Shown in pieces: positions 27,982 through 37,016 of a stretch of 64,000 nt of DNA. Position 1 is the stretch's first letter, and the number at the start of each line of letters is the position of its first letter. Made by a program: the position numbers and the translations under genes. The notes under the pieces are model-generated. The model was not told the origin of the DNA. It was given only the letters and a program-made list of their open reading frames with translations, and made no database searches. Source of the stretch: Streptomyces camelliae (GTDB lineage Bacteria > Actinomycetota > Actinomycetes > Streptomycetales > Streptomycetaceae); the NCBI RefSeq assembly GCF_027625935.1, contig NZ_CP115300.1, forward strand, positions 124,001 through 188,000, read 5' to 3'.

Positions 27982-28009
27982 GAAGCGGGAATCGTCACCG
28001 ATGACACAG

Positions 28010-28110
28010 ACCCACCAAACGCGGTGTCATCTCTCACCGACATTTCGCGGTCCCGCATCGGCCCAGCGATGTCCAAACTCGCTGACATGCGGTGTCCATT
28101 CTCGGTTACG
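28010..28110. repeat. IS21-type terminal repeat region
   Basis: Short repeated motifs (GGTGTCATCTCTCACCGACAT, GATGTCCAAACTCGCTGACAT, CGGTGTCC) cluster here, each built around TGTC and GACAT. Multiple short terminal repeats are typical of IS21-family ends. This would mark the right boundary of the element whose IstB starts at 26600. Confidence 0.4.
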
Positions 28111-28362
28111 AAACCAATGACTCTGAGACATCACGGACCGCCATTTTCACCGGCCGGTTGAGGTGTGTTACGCGGCGCCTCTGATTCCCCCGTACGGTCA
28201 TCGCGTCCAGGCACGGGACTGTCCTGAAGTTTATATATGCCCGCCCCGGTGTGACCTGTCTGGGATGAGATGTGGGCTCTGCGCCGGGAAGGATCATGGA
28301 TGGGCAGCAAGGACGAGCGTCCCCCCTAGAGTTCGAACATCGTACGTACGGGGGCCGAGTTG
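28111..28362. other. Intergenic
   Basis: Nothing convincing. Slightly AT-richer around 28225 (GTTTATATATGCC) ahead of the IS256 N-terminal fragment, possibly the old promoter of that element. Confidence 0.3.
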
Positions 28363-28470
28363 GCGAGACTGACCGAGCTGGACCGGGAGCCGGCCGAGCA
28401 GCTGGTGAACCGGGCCCGCAGCGAGGGACTCGGCCTGGTCGGGGAGAACGGCCTACTCAAGGCCTGGTGA
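28363..28470 (+). pseudogene. IS256-family transposase, N-terminal remnant
   Basis: A 35-codon frame reads ARLTELDREPAEQLVNRARS then EGLGLVGENGLLKAW and stops. This matches the N-terminal end of a Mutator-type transposase, of which nothing more remains in this orientation. Confidence 0.55.
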
Positions 28471-28479
28471 AGCTGACAT

Positions 28480-28775
28480 TGGCCATTTTGTGAACCCAGC
28501 ACCTTGGCTCGCGAGTTTCGGGGAACACCTCGGCCAGGGCCTTCCAGAAGCCCAGGGCGCCGTCGCCGACCGCCAGGACTGGGGCGCGCATGCCCCGGCG
28601 GGGGCAGTCGAGCATCAGGTCGGCCCGCTATTCGGCGGACTCGCGGTAGCCGTCCTTGAGCGCGACCGGTTCCTTGGAGCCGTCAGCGCGGACCCCGATG
28701 AGCACCAGGACGCAGGCTTTGGCCTCCTCCAGACGGACGTTGAGGTGGATGCTGTCGGCCCACACGTACACCTAG
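28480..28775 (-). pseudogene. IS256-family transposase, central fragment with stop
   Basis: Minus strand: VYVWADSIHLNVRLEEAKAC, VLVLIGVRADGSKEPVALKD and GYRESAE, then an in-frame TAG, then RADLMLDCPRRGMRAPVLAV and GDGALGFWKALAEVFPETRE. This is the first DDE segment (D in WAD-like, D in GDGALGFW) of an IS256 transposase. It is oriented against the neighbouring N-terminal fragment. Confidence 0.75.
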
Positions 28776-28991
28776 GAGCGTGGGTCGGTAATGGGCGTGG
28801 CCGGTCGTCGGGCGGTGCTGTTTCCTGCCGTGGGCATGGTGGTGATCTGTGTCTGCCGATACGTACGGTGGGTGCCCTGGCCGCTGCAGGGCCGCCAGCA
28901 GGATCTCCTGAGCTGACCGTGACGATGACGCTCAGGACGCGATGTCCGATTCTCGCCAGCGTCCTTCCCGTTGGATCGTCACCATGGGCTG

Positions 28992-29489
28992 ATGACCGCA
29001 GAAAACACGATGAATTCGGGCCCGATCGCGGTGTCGGCGACTGGGCCGCGCACAGGCGTGCGCGCACGAGGCGACGCCTTGGCCGTACTGCAGGAGTTCT
29101 ACGCGGCCGAAGCGGCCTACATTGCCGCCGGAGGTATGGGCAAGGCCAGCTTCGACGGACTCGCTGGGTGTCTCGATCCTGAGGTGGTGATGTACCAGGC
29201 ACCTGGGTTGCCCTACGGGGGCACTTGGCGCGGGCCGCGCGGCATCGAGGAGTTCATGGCCGCGATGAGCGAGGCGTGGCAGTCGTTGGAATTCTTGGAG
29301 CAGCGATTCGTGGTCGATGGAGACGTCGTCGTTGTACTGAACCGCGGCCGCCTGCAGGCCCGCGCCACCGGTCGGATCCTGGACACCTCGGTCATGCAAC
29401 TGATCACTGTCAAAGACGGACTCATTACCGAGATACACCCGTTCTACTGGGACACCATCGCGGTAGCCGAAGCCTTGCACCCACGGTAG
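28992..29489 (+). CDS. NTF2/SnoaL-like protein
   Basis: 165 aa. The core from about residue 30 on (AVLQEFYAAEAAYIAAGG, LDPEVVMYQAPGLPYGGTW, GIEEFMAAMSEAWQSLEF, MQLITVKDGLITEIHPFYWD) has the alternating alpha+beta pattern of SnoaL-like ketosteroid-isomerase-fold proteins. They include isomerases, cyclases, hydrolases and binding proteins, so the reaction is unknown. No strong ribosome binding site; ATG 29010 is an alternative start. Confidence 0.75.
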   Translation: MTAENTMNSGPIAVSATGPRTGVRARGDALAVLQEFYAAEAAYIAAGGMGKASFDGLAGCLDPEVVMYQAPGLPYGGTWRGPRGIEEFMAAMSEAWQSLEFLEQRFVVDGDVVVVLNRGRLQARATGRILDTSVMQLITVKDGLITEIHPFYWDTIAVAEALHPR

Positions 29490-29551
29490 GCGCTCCCAGT
29501 AACAAGTAATCCGCCTGTGTCTCGTGATCTTTCGTGCCGGATGATGCCGGT

Positions 29552-30765
29552 ATGCGCGATGGGAATGGGCTGTTCGAGGTCGAGCCGATCGAGGCGAAGC
29601 GGCGACAGGGCCGTCCGGCGGCGGTGGGCAAGACGTTCCGGGCGTTCGACCCGCACCAAGTCCTGCTGCTGCCGCCGTCACTGAACGACTGGCTGCCCGA
29701 GGACCACCTCGCCCGGTTCGTCGCGGACCTGGTCGACGAGGTACTCGACCTCTTCCCGATCCGGGCCGATTACACCGAGAAACGTGGCTACCCGCCCTAT
29801 GACCCCCGGCTGATGGTGCGCTTGCTGATCTACGGCTACACCACCGGTGTCCGCTCCTCCCGGGCGATCGAGCGCAAATGCGCCGACGATGTGGCGTTCC
29901 GGTTCCTGGCCTCCGACCAGGCCCCGGACTTCCGCTCGATTGCCCGGTTCCGTCGCCGCCACCTGGGCGCCCTGGCCGACCTGTTCACCCAGTCGCTGCA
30001 CCTCGCGGCCAAGCTCGGCATGGTCAAGATGGGCAGCGTCGCCCTGGACGGCACCAAGCTCGAAGCGAACGCCTCCAAGCACAAGGCGATGAGCTACGGC
30101 CGTCTGGTCGACAAGGAGGAACGGATCGAAGCCGAGATCGCCGCGTTGGAGGCCGGAGCCGCCGCTCTGCTCGCCGACGCTGAGGCCACCGATACCGCCG
30201 AGGACCAGGCCTTCGGCCCCGACGGCAAGGACACCGACCTGCCCGCCGCACTCGACCGACGCGAGAAGCGCCTCGCCAGACTGCAGACAGCCCGCGCCCA
30301 GATCGAGGCCGAAGCCGCGAACAAGGCCCGCCGCCACGCCGAGGACATCGAGCGCCGCCGCCAGCAGCGCAAGGGCACAGCCGACGAGCAGGCCGTCACC
30401 GATGCCGGTGAGAAGGCCGCCGCCAAGGGCCGCCCGAAGCCGAAGGCCCAGGCCAACTTCACCGACCCCGACTCGCGGATCATGAAGAACGGCGACGGCG
30501 CTTACATCCAGGCCTACAACGCCCAGGCCGTCGTCGACGAGGCACACCAGGTCATCACCGCCGCCGACGTCACGACCAACGCCTCGGACGCGCTGAACTA
30601 CACCACCATGCTGGAGCAGTCCGCGGCGAATACCGGCACCCACCCCAAGCAGGCCCTGGGCGACGCCGGCTACTGCTCCGAGACCAACCTCGAAGCCGCC
30701 CGGGACCGCCAACTCGCCTGCGGAACCGACACCTTCATGGCCACCGGCCGCCTCACCCACGAGGG
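29552..30765 (+). pseudogene. IS1182-family transposase, C-terminally truncated
   Basis: From ATG 29552: FRAFDPHQVLLLPPSLNDWL, the DHLARFVADLVDEVLDL block, PPYDPRLMVRLLIYGYTTGV, then KMGSVALDGTKLEANASKHK with the first catalytic Asp. A coiled-coil insertion follows, then NFTDPDSRIMKNGDGAYIQA and LGDAGYCSETNLEA with the second Asp. The frame departs from the family near 30765, where an IS256 piece is joined. The C-terminal Glu-containing block is lost, so it is inactive. Confidence 0.9.
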
Positions 30766-30876
30766 ATCGCGGAGGAGAACCGCTTGCGCTCGCCCGTGGC
30801 CTCGTCAACGCGCTTGTCGTTCACCCGATTGGCCTTCACCTCGACCACCCCGGCCGCGATGGTGATCTTCCTGGGC
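30766..30876 (-). pseudogene. IS256-family transposase fragment
   Basis: Minus strand: RKITIAAGVVEVKANRVNDK then RVDEATGERKRFSSAIP, the conserved region preceding the first catalytic Asp in Mutator-type transposases. It abuts the truncated IS1182 gene and may be what replaced its end. Confidence 0.65.
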
Positions 30877-30975
30877 TGGTGTTAGGCACTGTCCTGGCGA
30901 TCTTCGGCGTCAGTAGGCTTGTGGTAGACGCCGGACCTGACGCCCCAGGTCGGCGAACGACGGGGAGGGCCGGCG

Positions 30976-31212
30976 ATGCGGGTTGAATACGACGCCTCGG
31001 CAGACATGGCGTACATCTACCTCGTCGACAAGATTGGCCTGGGAGAGGCCGTGCGGCAGGTGCCCGTCGAGGACAACACGGCGATACTCGACTACGACTC
31101 GGACGGACGGCTGCTGGGCATCGAACTGTTCAGTGCCAGACGCCGGCTGCATCCCGATCTGCTGGGCGCTGCCGAGAGGATCGACCGTGAGCCGGATCTG
31201 CCGAGCACATGA
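30976..31212 (+). CDS. DUF2283 protein
   Basis: 78 aa with GGGGAGGG 7 bases before ATG. It starts MRVEYDASADMAYIYL and continues IGLGEAVRQVP and NTAILDYDSDGRLLGIELF, the DUF2283 pattern of a small beta-rich protein. Members occur near toxin-antitoxin-like and mobile genes; function is unknown. It lies 10 bases before an IS5 remnant and seems unrelated to it. Confidence 0.85.
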   Translation: MRVEYDASADMAYIYLVDKIGLGEAVRQVPVEDNTAILDYDSDGRLLGIELFSARRRLHPDLLGAAERIDREPDLPST

Positions 31213-31221
31213 GTCGTTGGC

Positions 31222-32033
31222 ATGACCATGGTGAGTAGGGGCGATCTGACGGATGCCCAGTGGGAGCGGCTCAAGCCGCTTCTGCCCGTGAGCAATCGTC
31301 GTTGCGGCAGGTGGCGGGACCATCGGCAAGTGGTCAACGGGGTGTTGTACCGCATTCGGGCCGGTGTGCAGTGGCGGGATCTGCCGGGTCGGTACGGGCC
31401 ATGGAAGACGGTGCATGAGAGGCATCGCCGCTGGTCGGCGGACGGTACCTGGGAGCGGCCTGCTGCAGCAGGTCCAGGCCGAGGCGGACGCGGCCGGCGA
31501 CATCGACTGGGACATCTCCGTCGACTCCATGACCGTGCGCGCACACCATCATGCCGCCGGGGCTCGCAACGCGCCGCCGCCCGCCAAAAGGGGATCAGCA
31601 CAAAAGGTCAGGACCGCTCGGATCTGGGCCGAGCTGATCGGCCTGCGGCGGAGGTGGCGCGGGAGGTGAAGCGCTCGGCCGCTCGCGTGGCGGCTTCACC
31701 ACCAAGCTCCATCTGAGCGCGGACGGCCGCTGCCGGGCGCTGTCGCTGGTCATCACACCTGGTCAGCGGGCCGACTGTACCCAATTCGAGTCGGTCATGG
31801 ACAAGATCCGCGTTCCCCGGCTGACCATCGGCCAGCCTCGCACGAAGCCCGACAGCGTCAGTGCGGACAAGGGCTACAGCAACCGCCGAACCCGCCGCCA
31901 CCTACGGAAACGGTCGATCCGGCACGTCATCCCGGAGAAGGCCGACCAAGCGGCCCACCGCGTCAGACGCGGCAGCTCCGGCGGCAGGCCACCTGGCTTC
32001 GACAAAGAGCGCTACAAAAAGCGCAACACCGGC
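31222..32033 (+). pseudogene. IS5-family transposase, three frames, C-terminus lost
   Basis: Frame 1: LTDAQWERLKPLLPVSNRRC, VQWRDLPGRYGPWKTV. Frame 2 from about 31455: DIDWDISVDSMTVRAHHHAA. Frame 3 from about 31672: ALGRSRGGFTTKLHLSADG, VSADKGYSNRRTRRHLR and FDKERYKKRN, ending near 32033 just before the expected VERxxNRLKQ block. One frame change is normal for this group, but here there are two plus a missing end, so it is dead. A close relative of this N-terminus survives at 46912. Confidence 0.85.
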
Positions 32034-32166
32034 TCGCGCCTGGTTCCACCAGTACCACTGCGCCAGCTGCGAGGCCGCCCGGCCCCAGCAGTTCGCGGGC
32101 ATGATGCGAACCCTGTACGAGAACTGTCCGCGGCCGTGCGAATGCTGCGCCTGGCTTGGTTCGTGA
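32034..32166 (+). pseudogene. C-terminal fragment of an unidentified protein
   Basis: The frame ARAWFHQYHCASCEAARPQQ, FAGMMRTLYENCPRPCECCA ends in TGA at 32164 and is rich in cysteine (CASC, CPRPCECC). It begins exactly where the IS5 transposase loses homology, so it is probably the tail of a gene into which the IS inserted. Not recognised. Confidence 0.35.
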
Positions 32167-32446
32167 GTTTTCGACGGCGGTTGTTCATCGTCTCGGGAGG
32201 TATCCGGATCGGGTCGAGGTTGATGTTCACGAGAACGGACAGCACCCGGCCGTCAACATTCCAGTCGGGCGGGCGGGTCTCGGCATCAGAGGTTCGCGCC
32301 GCCGCCCGAGCTGGTTCTGTGGGCTGTCCGGAGCAATGTAGCCCGCGCCCGCTTGTGTCTGCTGCGAAGGCACCCATACCACGCTGGACCATTGGCCTGG
32401 TCAAGGCGCAGGGACGTGTCTGAGCGGCATCGAGGGGAACTGACTG
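32167..32446. other. Intergenic
   Basis: No supportable gene. It contains the presumed promoter region of the carbonic anhydrase gene, whose ribosome binding site GAGGGGA lies near 32433. Confidence 0.3.
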
Positions 32447-33181
32447 ATGGACAGAGCCGGACGTCCGGATCGTAGATCGCTGCTTGCCAGCGGACTTGCG
32501 GGCGCCGCCGTCGCGCTCGCGGGGTGCTCATCGACGAGGGCCGCCTCGTCGGCGACCAGCGCTTCGCCGGAAGCGCGGCCCACCACGCCCGCCACGGCAC
32601 TCGCGCGGCTGATGGAAGGCAACAAGCGCTGGGTGAGCGGAGACCTTCAACACCCCGACCGGGATCCGAACCGGCGTCAACTCGTGGCCCAGGAGCAGGA
32701 GCCTTTTGGGGCGATCCTCTCGTGTATCGACTCCCGAGTGCCGCCTGAGCTCCTCTTCGATACCGGCCTGGGTGACCTGTACGTGATGCGCACCGGTGGG
32801 GAGGCGGTCGGCCCGGTGGTCACTGGCTCTGTCGAGTACGGGCCTATGACGAGTGACACCCCGCTCATCGTGGTCCTCGGGCATCAGCGCTGCGGCGCCG
32901 TCAAGTCGGCGTACACGTCCCTTCGTGACGGCAAACCGCTGCCCGGCAACCTGCAGGCGATCGTCAAGGCCCTGCAGCCGGCGTACAAGCAGGCTGTCCG
33001 GGAGGGTGGCGCCGACCCGGTCGAGACCATGGCCCGCGCCCAGGTCAAGTTGACCGCGGCCGATCTGCGATCCAACCAGGACCTGGCCCCACTCGTGGGA
33101 AAGGGCGCCCTCGCCGTGGTCGGCGCCTACTACTCGCTCGACACCGGCAAGGTGGAAATCCTGGCCGGCGCGCCCTCCTGA
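32447..33181 (+). CDS. Exported beta-class carbonic anhydrase, lipoprotein
   Basis: 244 aa. The N-terminus DRRSLLASGLAGAAVALAGC combines a twin arginine with a lipobox (LAGC), so the protein is probably Tat-exported and lipid-anchored outside the membrane. Zinc ligands of beta-carbonic anhydrases are present: CIDSR (Cys near 93, with the Asp-Arg dyad) and GHQRCGAV (His and Cys near 146-149). It interconverts CO2 and bicarbonate at the cell surface. Secreted beta-type enzymes with this leader are known in actinomycetes. Isolated gene. Confidence 0.92.
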   Translation: MDRAGRPDRRSLLASGLAGAAVALAGCSSTRAASSATSASPEARPTTPATALARLMEGNKRWVSGDLQHPDRDPNRRQLVAQEQEPFGAILSCIDSRVPPELLFDTGLGDLYVMRTGGEAVGPVVTGSVEYGPMTSDTPLIVVLGHQRCGAVKSAYTSLRDGKPLPGNLQAIVKALQPAYKQAVREGGADPVETMARAQVKLTAADLRSNQDLAPLVGKGALAVVGAYYSLDTGKVEILAGAPS

Positions 33182-33412
33182 GCGGTTGGACGAGTCGAAT
33201 GGCCGACGAGGTACTGGCGGACGCGGACTGCGAGTACGGCACGATGCTGTCGAAACTCGGCTCTGGCACAGATCTTGGGGACCGGTCACGGAACGTGAGA
33301 ATGTCGTTCGATTCGGGGGCGTACCGGTGAGAGAGCTCGATCGGCTCCGCTGCCGGACACGGCCGCTGGGCCCGGTGCTCGCTGCCGGGCCTGGGTCCTG
33401 GGCTGCTTTGGC
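33182..33412. other. Intergenic between convergent genes
   Basis: No gene, repeat or clear terminator stem that I can support. Confidence 0.3.
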
Positions 33413-34375
33413 TCAGCCCACTGCGTCCATCAAGGCGGTGACATAGGCGTCCAGCCGTTCCTCCACGACACGCGTCGTCAGCTCGACCCTCCCTGCCTCC
33501 CGCCATCGCTGCGCCACCTGCTGCACTTCTTCTGAGCACGCCAGCGCGTCCCGCACCTGCCAATACAGCCGCTCGCTCGGGGCCGCGGCCAGCACCCCGC
33601 CGGCCTCCTCGTACGCCTCGGCGAACCGCAGACCCCACGCCGGGCCGTGCAGCAGCGCGAAATTGGTCGAGCAGTGCGCCACATCGAGATCCGCCGGGCC
33701 CCAGGAGGCCCCTGCCCAGTCGACGACGCCGGTAATCCGGGCACCGGCCGACTGTGAGAGCCGCTCGTCGAACAGCACGTTGCCGGGCTGGAAGTCCCGG
33801 TGCAGGAATCGCCCTTCATAGGGCGGCGCGAGCTTGCGGATCACGTCGATCGCCGCAGCCCATGCCGTCGCGTCAGCGCCCGTCGGAACCACAACGGTGT
33901 CAGCGGTCGTCAACGCCACATACTCCCGGAGCGGCTCAACGGGACGTACCGCGTGGATCGTCACGAGTTGACGGGCCAGCAGGGGAACGCGCGCCTCCAA
34001 TCCCTCATTGTCGAGGACCGTCCGGCCCGCCAGATGGGTCATCAGGAGCGATGGATACTCGCAGTGAGCTGCGGTCGGATCAACCGCGACCAGCCCAGGA
34101 GCCGGCACACCGGTCCCCGTGAGCAGGGTCAGGGCGTCGGCCTCCCGGCTCAGCCAGTCCGCGGCGTGCCTTGCGCAGCGTGAGTCGACGAAGCTCCGCA
34201 GGACTAGGCCACGGGTGCCTCCGTCCCGTGTGCTGACGGTCAGCCTCCACATTTCGGCGGTGATGCCGCCGTGCAGCGCCTCGGCTTTGACGACCCGTTC
34301 GCCGACCATCAGGTGCCGGCTCACCCAGGCCAGGGTCCTCGGTCGGACAGCCGCCTCCTCATCATGGTTGGTCAC
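33413..34375 (-). CDS. Aminoglycoside phosphotransferase (APH)-family kinase
   Basis: 320 aa from GTG 34375 with GAGG about 9 bases upstream. It has the APH/choline-kinase fold signature: catalytic loop FLHRDFQPGNVLFDE (near residue 188) and metal-binding VVDWAGASWGPADLDVAH. The N-lobe has LVLRSFV with the presumed ATP-binding region. Family members phosphorylate aminoglycosides, macrolides or unrelated small molecules such as homoserine. Resistance is possible but not demonstrated. Confidence 0.88.
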   Translation of the reverse strand: MTNHDEEAAVRPRTLAWVSRHLMVGERVVKAEALHGGITAEMWRLTVSTRDGGTRGLVLRSFVDSRCARHAADWLSREADALTLLTGTGVPAPGLVAVDPTAAHCEYPSLLMTHLAGRTVLDNEGLEARVPLLARQLVTIHAVRPVEPLREYVALTTADTVVVPTGADATAWAAAIDVIRKLAPPYEGRFLHRDFQPGNVLFDERLSQSAGARITGVVDWAGASWGPADLDVAHCSTNFALLHGPAWGLRFAEAYEEAGGVLAAAPSERLYWQVRDALACSEEVQQVAQRWREAGRVELTTRVVEERLDAYVTALMDAVG

Positions 34376-34688
34376 CGTGCCACCTCACCATTCGGACGGC
34401 GGCTTGCGCAAAAGCCTTCGCCGCCCTCTCCCAGAAGACCTCCGTAAACCCTGGGATCGGCCCGCACGTCAAGAGCGCCTCAGACCGCACATACCCGTCG
34501 AGGATTTCGCTGCCTCCACAGGAAAGCCCCCCAGCCGGCCGGCGCACCGAAACTCACCACCGCAGGCCCCGCATCTGCCAGCCGGCATGAAGAACAAGCA
34601 CCGTGCACGCGAGCACTCCATCGGAAAGCACGACAGACCGAACCCCGCGACAGCCATCAAAAGCAGCAAAGCTGCATGAACGTCCGGC
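34376..34688. other. Intergenic, possible short minus-strand coding remnant
   Basis: On the minus strand, SEILDGYVRSEALLTCGPIP then GFTEVFWERAAKAFAQAAVR stops at 34362, overlapping the APH start. It is protein-like but under 50 codons and has no clear start. No other feature seen. Confidence 0.3.
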
Positions 34689-35504
34689 TCAGCGTTTGAT
34701 GCCTACACCCGCCAACAGGCTGATCTGGGCGTCCGTGGGCTCCGTTCCGTCGGCGGGTCCGGCGGGCCGCCAGCGGTGGCAGCAGACGATGCCGGGGTCG
34801 ATCAGGTCGAGTCCGTCGAAGAAGCGGCGGACGTCACTGTGCGAACGGAACTGCACCGGAGACCCGGCCTTGGTGTAGACCTCCGCGACCTTGTTCCAGG
34901 TGACGGGGTCGAAGTCAGGCGTGCAGTGGTTCATGGCGAGGGCGCTGCCAGCCGGGAGCGGGTCGAGCAGCCGGCGGACGATGGCGTACGGATCGTGCGG
35001 GTCGGTGATGAAGTGCATGAGCGCGTTGAGGGAGAGGGCGATGGGCTGGTCGAAGTCCAGGGCTTCCGAGGCTTCCACGGCGCTCATCAGTGCATCGGGG
35101 TCGGTGACGTCGGCTTCGATGTAGGCCGTGCGTCCCTGCGTCGTGCTGCGCATGAGGCGCTCGGCGTACTTCAGGACGAGGGGGTCGTTGTCGGCGTACA
35201 CGACGCGGGCATCGAGCGCGACGGACTGGGCGACCTGGTGCAGGTTGGGCTCGGTCGGGATGCCCGTGCCGATGTCGAGCCATTGGCGGATGCCGTACTC
35301 CTGCGCCAGGACCCGGGTGGCCCGGTGCATGAACGCCCGGTTCTCGCGGGCGGTCACGTAGATGCCGGGGTGGGCTTCGGCGGCGACCAGGGCCGCCTCC
35401 TTGTCGATCTCGAAGTGGTCCTTGCCGCCCAGGAAATAGTCGTACATCCGGGCTGAGTGCGCCTTGCTCGTGTCGAGATCCCGGCCGGCCTGCCTGCTGG
35501 TCAT
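34689..35504 (-). CDS. SAM-dependent methyltransferase (DUF574/Methyltransf_19)
   Basis: 271 aa from ATG 35504, chosen because AGGGAG lies 6 bases upstream and the family start (DTSKAHSARMYDYFLGGKDH) follows. The motif QWLDIGTGIPTEPNLHQVAQ replaces the usual glycine-rich SAM site of this actinomycete family, with VVYADNDPLVL downstream. Proteins of this type are highly amplified in Streptomyces genomes, frequently beside WhiJ-like XRE genes as here. The substrate is unknown. Confidence 0.92.
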   Translation of the reverse strand: MTSRQAGRDLDTSKAHSARMYDYFLGGKDHFEIDKEAALVAAEAHPGIYVTARENRAFMHRATRVLAQEYGIRQWLDIGTGIPTEPNLHQVAQSVALDARVVYADNDPLVLKYAERLMRSTTQGRTAYIEADVTDPDALMSAVEASEALDFDQPIALSLNALMHFITDPHDPYAIVRRLLDPLPAGSALAMNHCTPDFDPVTWNKVAEVYTKAGSPVQFRSHSDVRRFFDGLDLIDPGIVCCHRWRPAGPADGTEPTDAQISLLAGVGIKR

Positions 35505-35586
35505 GTTCTCCCTTTCACGCGTGTGTCTGTCGGCCCGCAGGCCAGGAGCGGGACCGGTGTCGTCGTCCCTCATGTCTGCCGCCGGT

Positions 35587-35838
35587 TCACCCGGCGGTCA
35601 AGTGATCGGCCAGGCCCTCTTTGACCCCGCGGACGAAAGCGGCGATCTCCTCCGGCGAGTAGATCAGCGCCGGCCCTGCCGGGTCGGTCGACTGCCGCAC
35701 GGCCACGCGGCCGTCGGCGAGTAGTTTCGCCTCGACGCATTGACCGCCGTTCGGTCCACTCCAGGGCCGCTCCCAGCCCTGTTCCCCAAGGTCGCGGGCC
35801 GGCATTCCGTTGTAGACGCCCTCGTCGGTGAATGTCAC
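35587..35838 (-). CDS. DUF397 protein
   Basis: 83 aa with the DUF397 pattern: WERPWSGPNGGQCVEAKLLA, GRVAVRQSTDPAGPALIY and the closing W/F-type segment IAAFVRGVKEGL. Overlaps the upstream XRE gene by 4 bp (ATGA). DUF397 proteins are obligate small partners of DUF5753 XRE regulators in Streptomyces (WhiJ-like systems) and probably modulate or antagonise them. Confidence 0.92.
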   Translation of the reverse strand: MTFTDEGVYNGMPARDLGEQGWERPWSGPNGGQCVEAKLLADGRVAVRQSTDPAGPALIYSPEEIAAFVRGVKEGLADHLTAG

Positions 35839-36707
35839 GAGTACTCCTTGCGCATGCGGTTCAAGAGCGCTCTGCTGTCCTCGGACGACGTCAGCAGCGC
35901 CATACGGGAATGCGCCTCAAGATGGGCGACGACGTCCGCGCGCTGGTCCAGGTAGACGGAGGCGGACAGGAGTTCGCTGTAGACGATGTCGGGCAGCTCG
36001 GGTTCCTCGAACCGGAAATACGTGAAGGGCGCGCATGCCCCGACATGCGCACCCGCGGTGAAGGGCACGACGTCGACGCTGATGTGCGCGAGCTCGGACA
36101 CGTCCAGAAGCCGCTCGATCTGCTCCCGCATCACGTCGGGGCTGCCCACTGCCCGGTGCAGGACGGCTTCCTCCATGACCACCCACAACGTGGGGGCATC
36201 CTCCCGCTCCAGCAGGCTCTGGCGGCGTAGCCGCAGCTCCACGCGGCGCGCGAGCTCCTCCTCGCTGCCGTGCGGCAATCCGCCGCGCAGTACGGCGCGG
36301 GCGTAGTCAGGGGTCTGCAGAAGGCCGGTGACGTACTGGGGTTCATAGGTGCGCAGGGTCTTGGCGCTGGTCTCCAGGCTGACGTAGGCGGTGAACCAGC
36401 TGGGGACGGCGTCGCGGTAGGAGTGCCACCAGCCGGGCTGGTTGGCCTGCTCGGCCAGGTCGACGAACTCGTCGATCACCTGGCGGTCCGCCCCGTAGGT
36501 CTCCAGGAGCTTCTCCACGTAGAGAGGCTTCAGCGCGACCTCGGCCTTTTCCAGCCGGCGGATCGTCAGGGTCTTCACGCGCAGAGCTTTTGCCGCGTCC
36601 TCCAGCGAGGCACCGGCGTCGAGCCGCATGTCCTGCAGCCGACGGCCGAGGATCATACGCAGGACTGTCGGTGCGCTGGTGCTGGAACGGGCTTCGCTCA
36701 CGCCCAC
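35835..36707 (-). CDS. XRE-family regulator with DUF5753 domain (WhiJ-like)
   Basis: 290 aa from GTG 36707. N-terminal helix-turn-helix: LGRRLQDMRLDAGASLEDAA and VKTLTIRRLEKAEVALK. C-terminal DUF5753 domain: YEPQYVTGLLQTPDYARAVL, REDAPTLWVVMEEAVLHR, and FTAGAHVGACAPFTYFRFEE. This is the WhiJ paralogue type that, with a DUF397 partner, controls development or antibiotic production in Streptomyces. The promoter region holds a palindrome overlapping a consensus -35, consistent with autorepression. Confidence 0.92.
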   Translation of the reverse strand: MGVSEARSSTSAPTVLRMILGRRLQDMRLDAGASLEDAAKALRVKTLTIRRLEKAEVALKPLYVEKLLETYGADRQVIDEFVDLAEQANQPGWWHSYRDAVPSWFTAYVSLETSAKTLRTYEPQYVTGLLQTPDYARAVLRGGLPHGSEEELARRVELRLRRQSLLEREDAPTLWVVMEEAVLHRAVGSPDVMREQIERLLDVSELAHISVDVVPFTAGAHVGACAPFTYFRFEEPELPDIVYSELLSASVYLDQRADVVAHLEAHSRMALLTSSEDSRALLNRMRKEYS

Positions 36708-37016
36708 CCTCCTGAGGGGCCATCAACAACTCCATTCTGGCAGTGACTTGGTGTCAACGCCAAGGTGATACCCGCGCTGCTGAAATTATCAGGGAGTCGG
36801 TTGCAGTGTGAGCGCGATCACGCGCATAGTTGACCTGTGAGCGGTCAAGTCACAGCTCTGACACAGCATCCGCCCTGGACGGGACACGCGATGCTGATGC
36901 CGTCGTCGGCACCCCACCGCAGGGCGCCTGCCTCGTCATACGCCTCTCACCACTCAAGCTGGGGCCCGCATCCCCACACCGCGCCCGCCCCGAGAAGGCT
37001 CTGGAAGGCGACATCC
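36708..37016. promoter_or_regulatory. Divergent intergenic region of the WhiJ-like locus
   Basis: About 310 bases between the XRE gene and the ATP-binding gene. Besides the palindrome at 36747-36764, it contains only an N-terminal extension frame for the ATPase that I consider unlikely to be coding (His/Pro/Ser-rich). Confidence 0.4.
36747..36764 (-). promoter_or_regulatory. Palindrome overlapping the XRE promoter -35
   Basis: An 18-bp imperfect palindrome (CTTGGTGTC/AACGCCAAG, 7 of 9 pairs) lies 40 bases upstream of the XRE start. Reading on the minus strand it contains a perfect TTGACA at 36758-36753. The matching -10 (TGGAGT, 17 bases on) is weak. It is a candidate autoregulatory operator. 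Confidence 0.45.
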
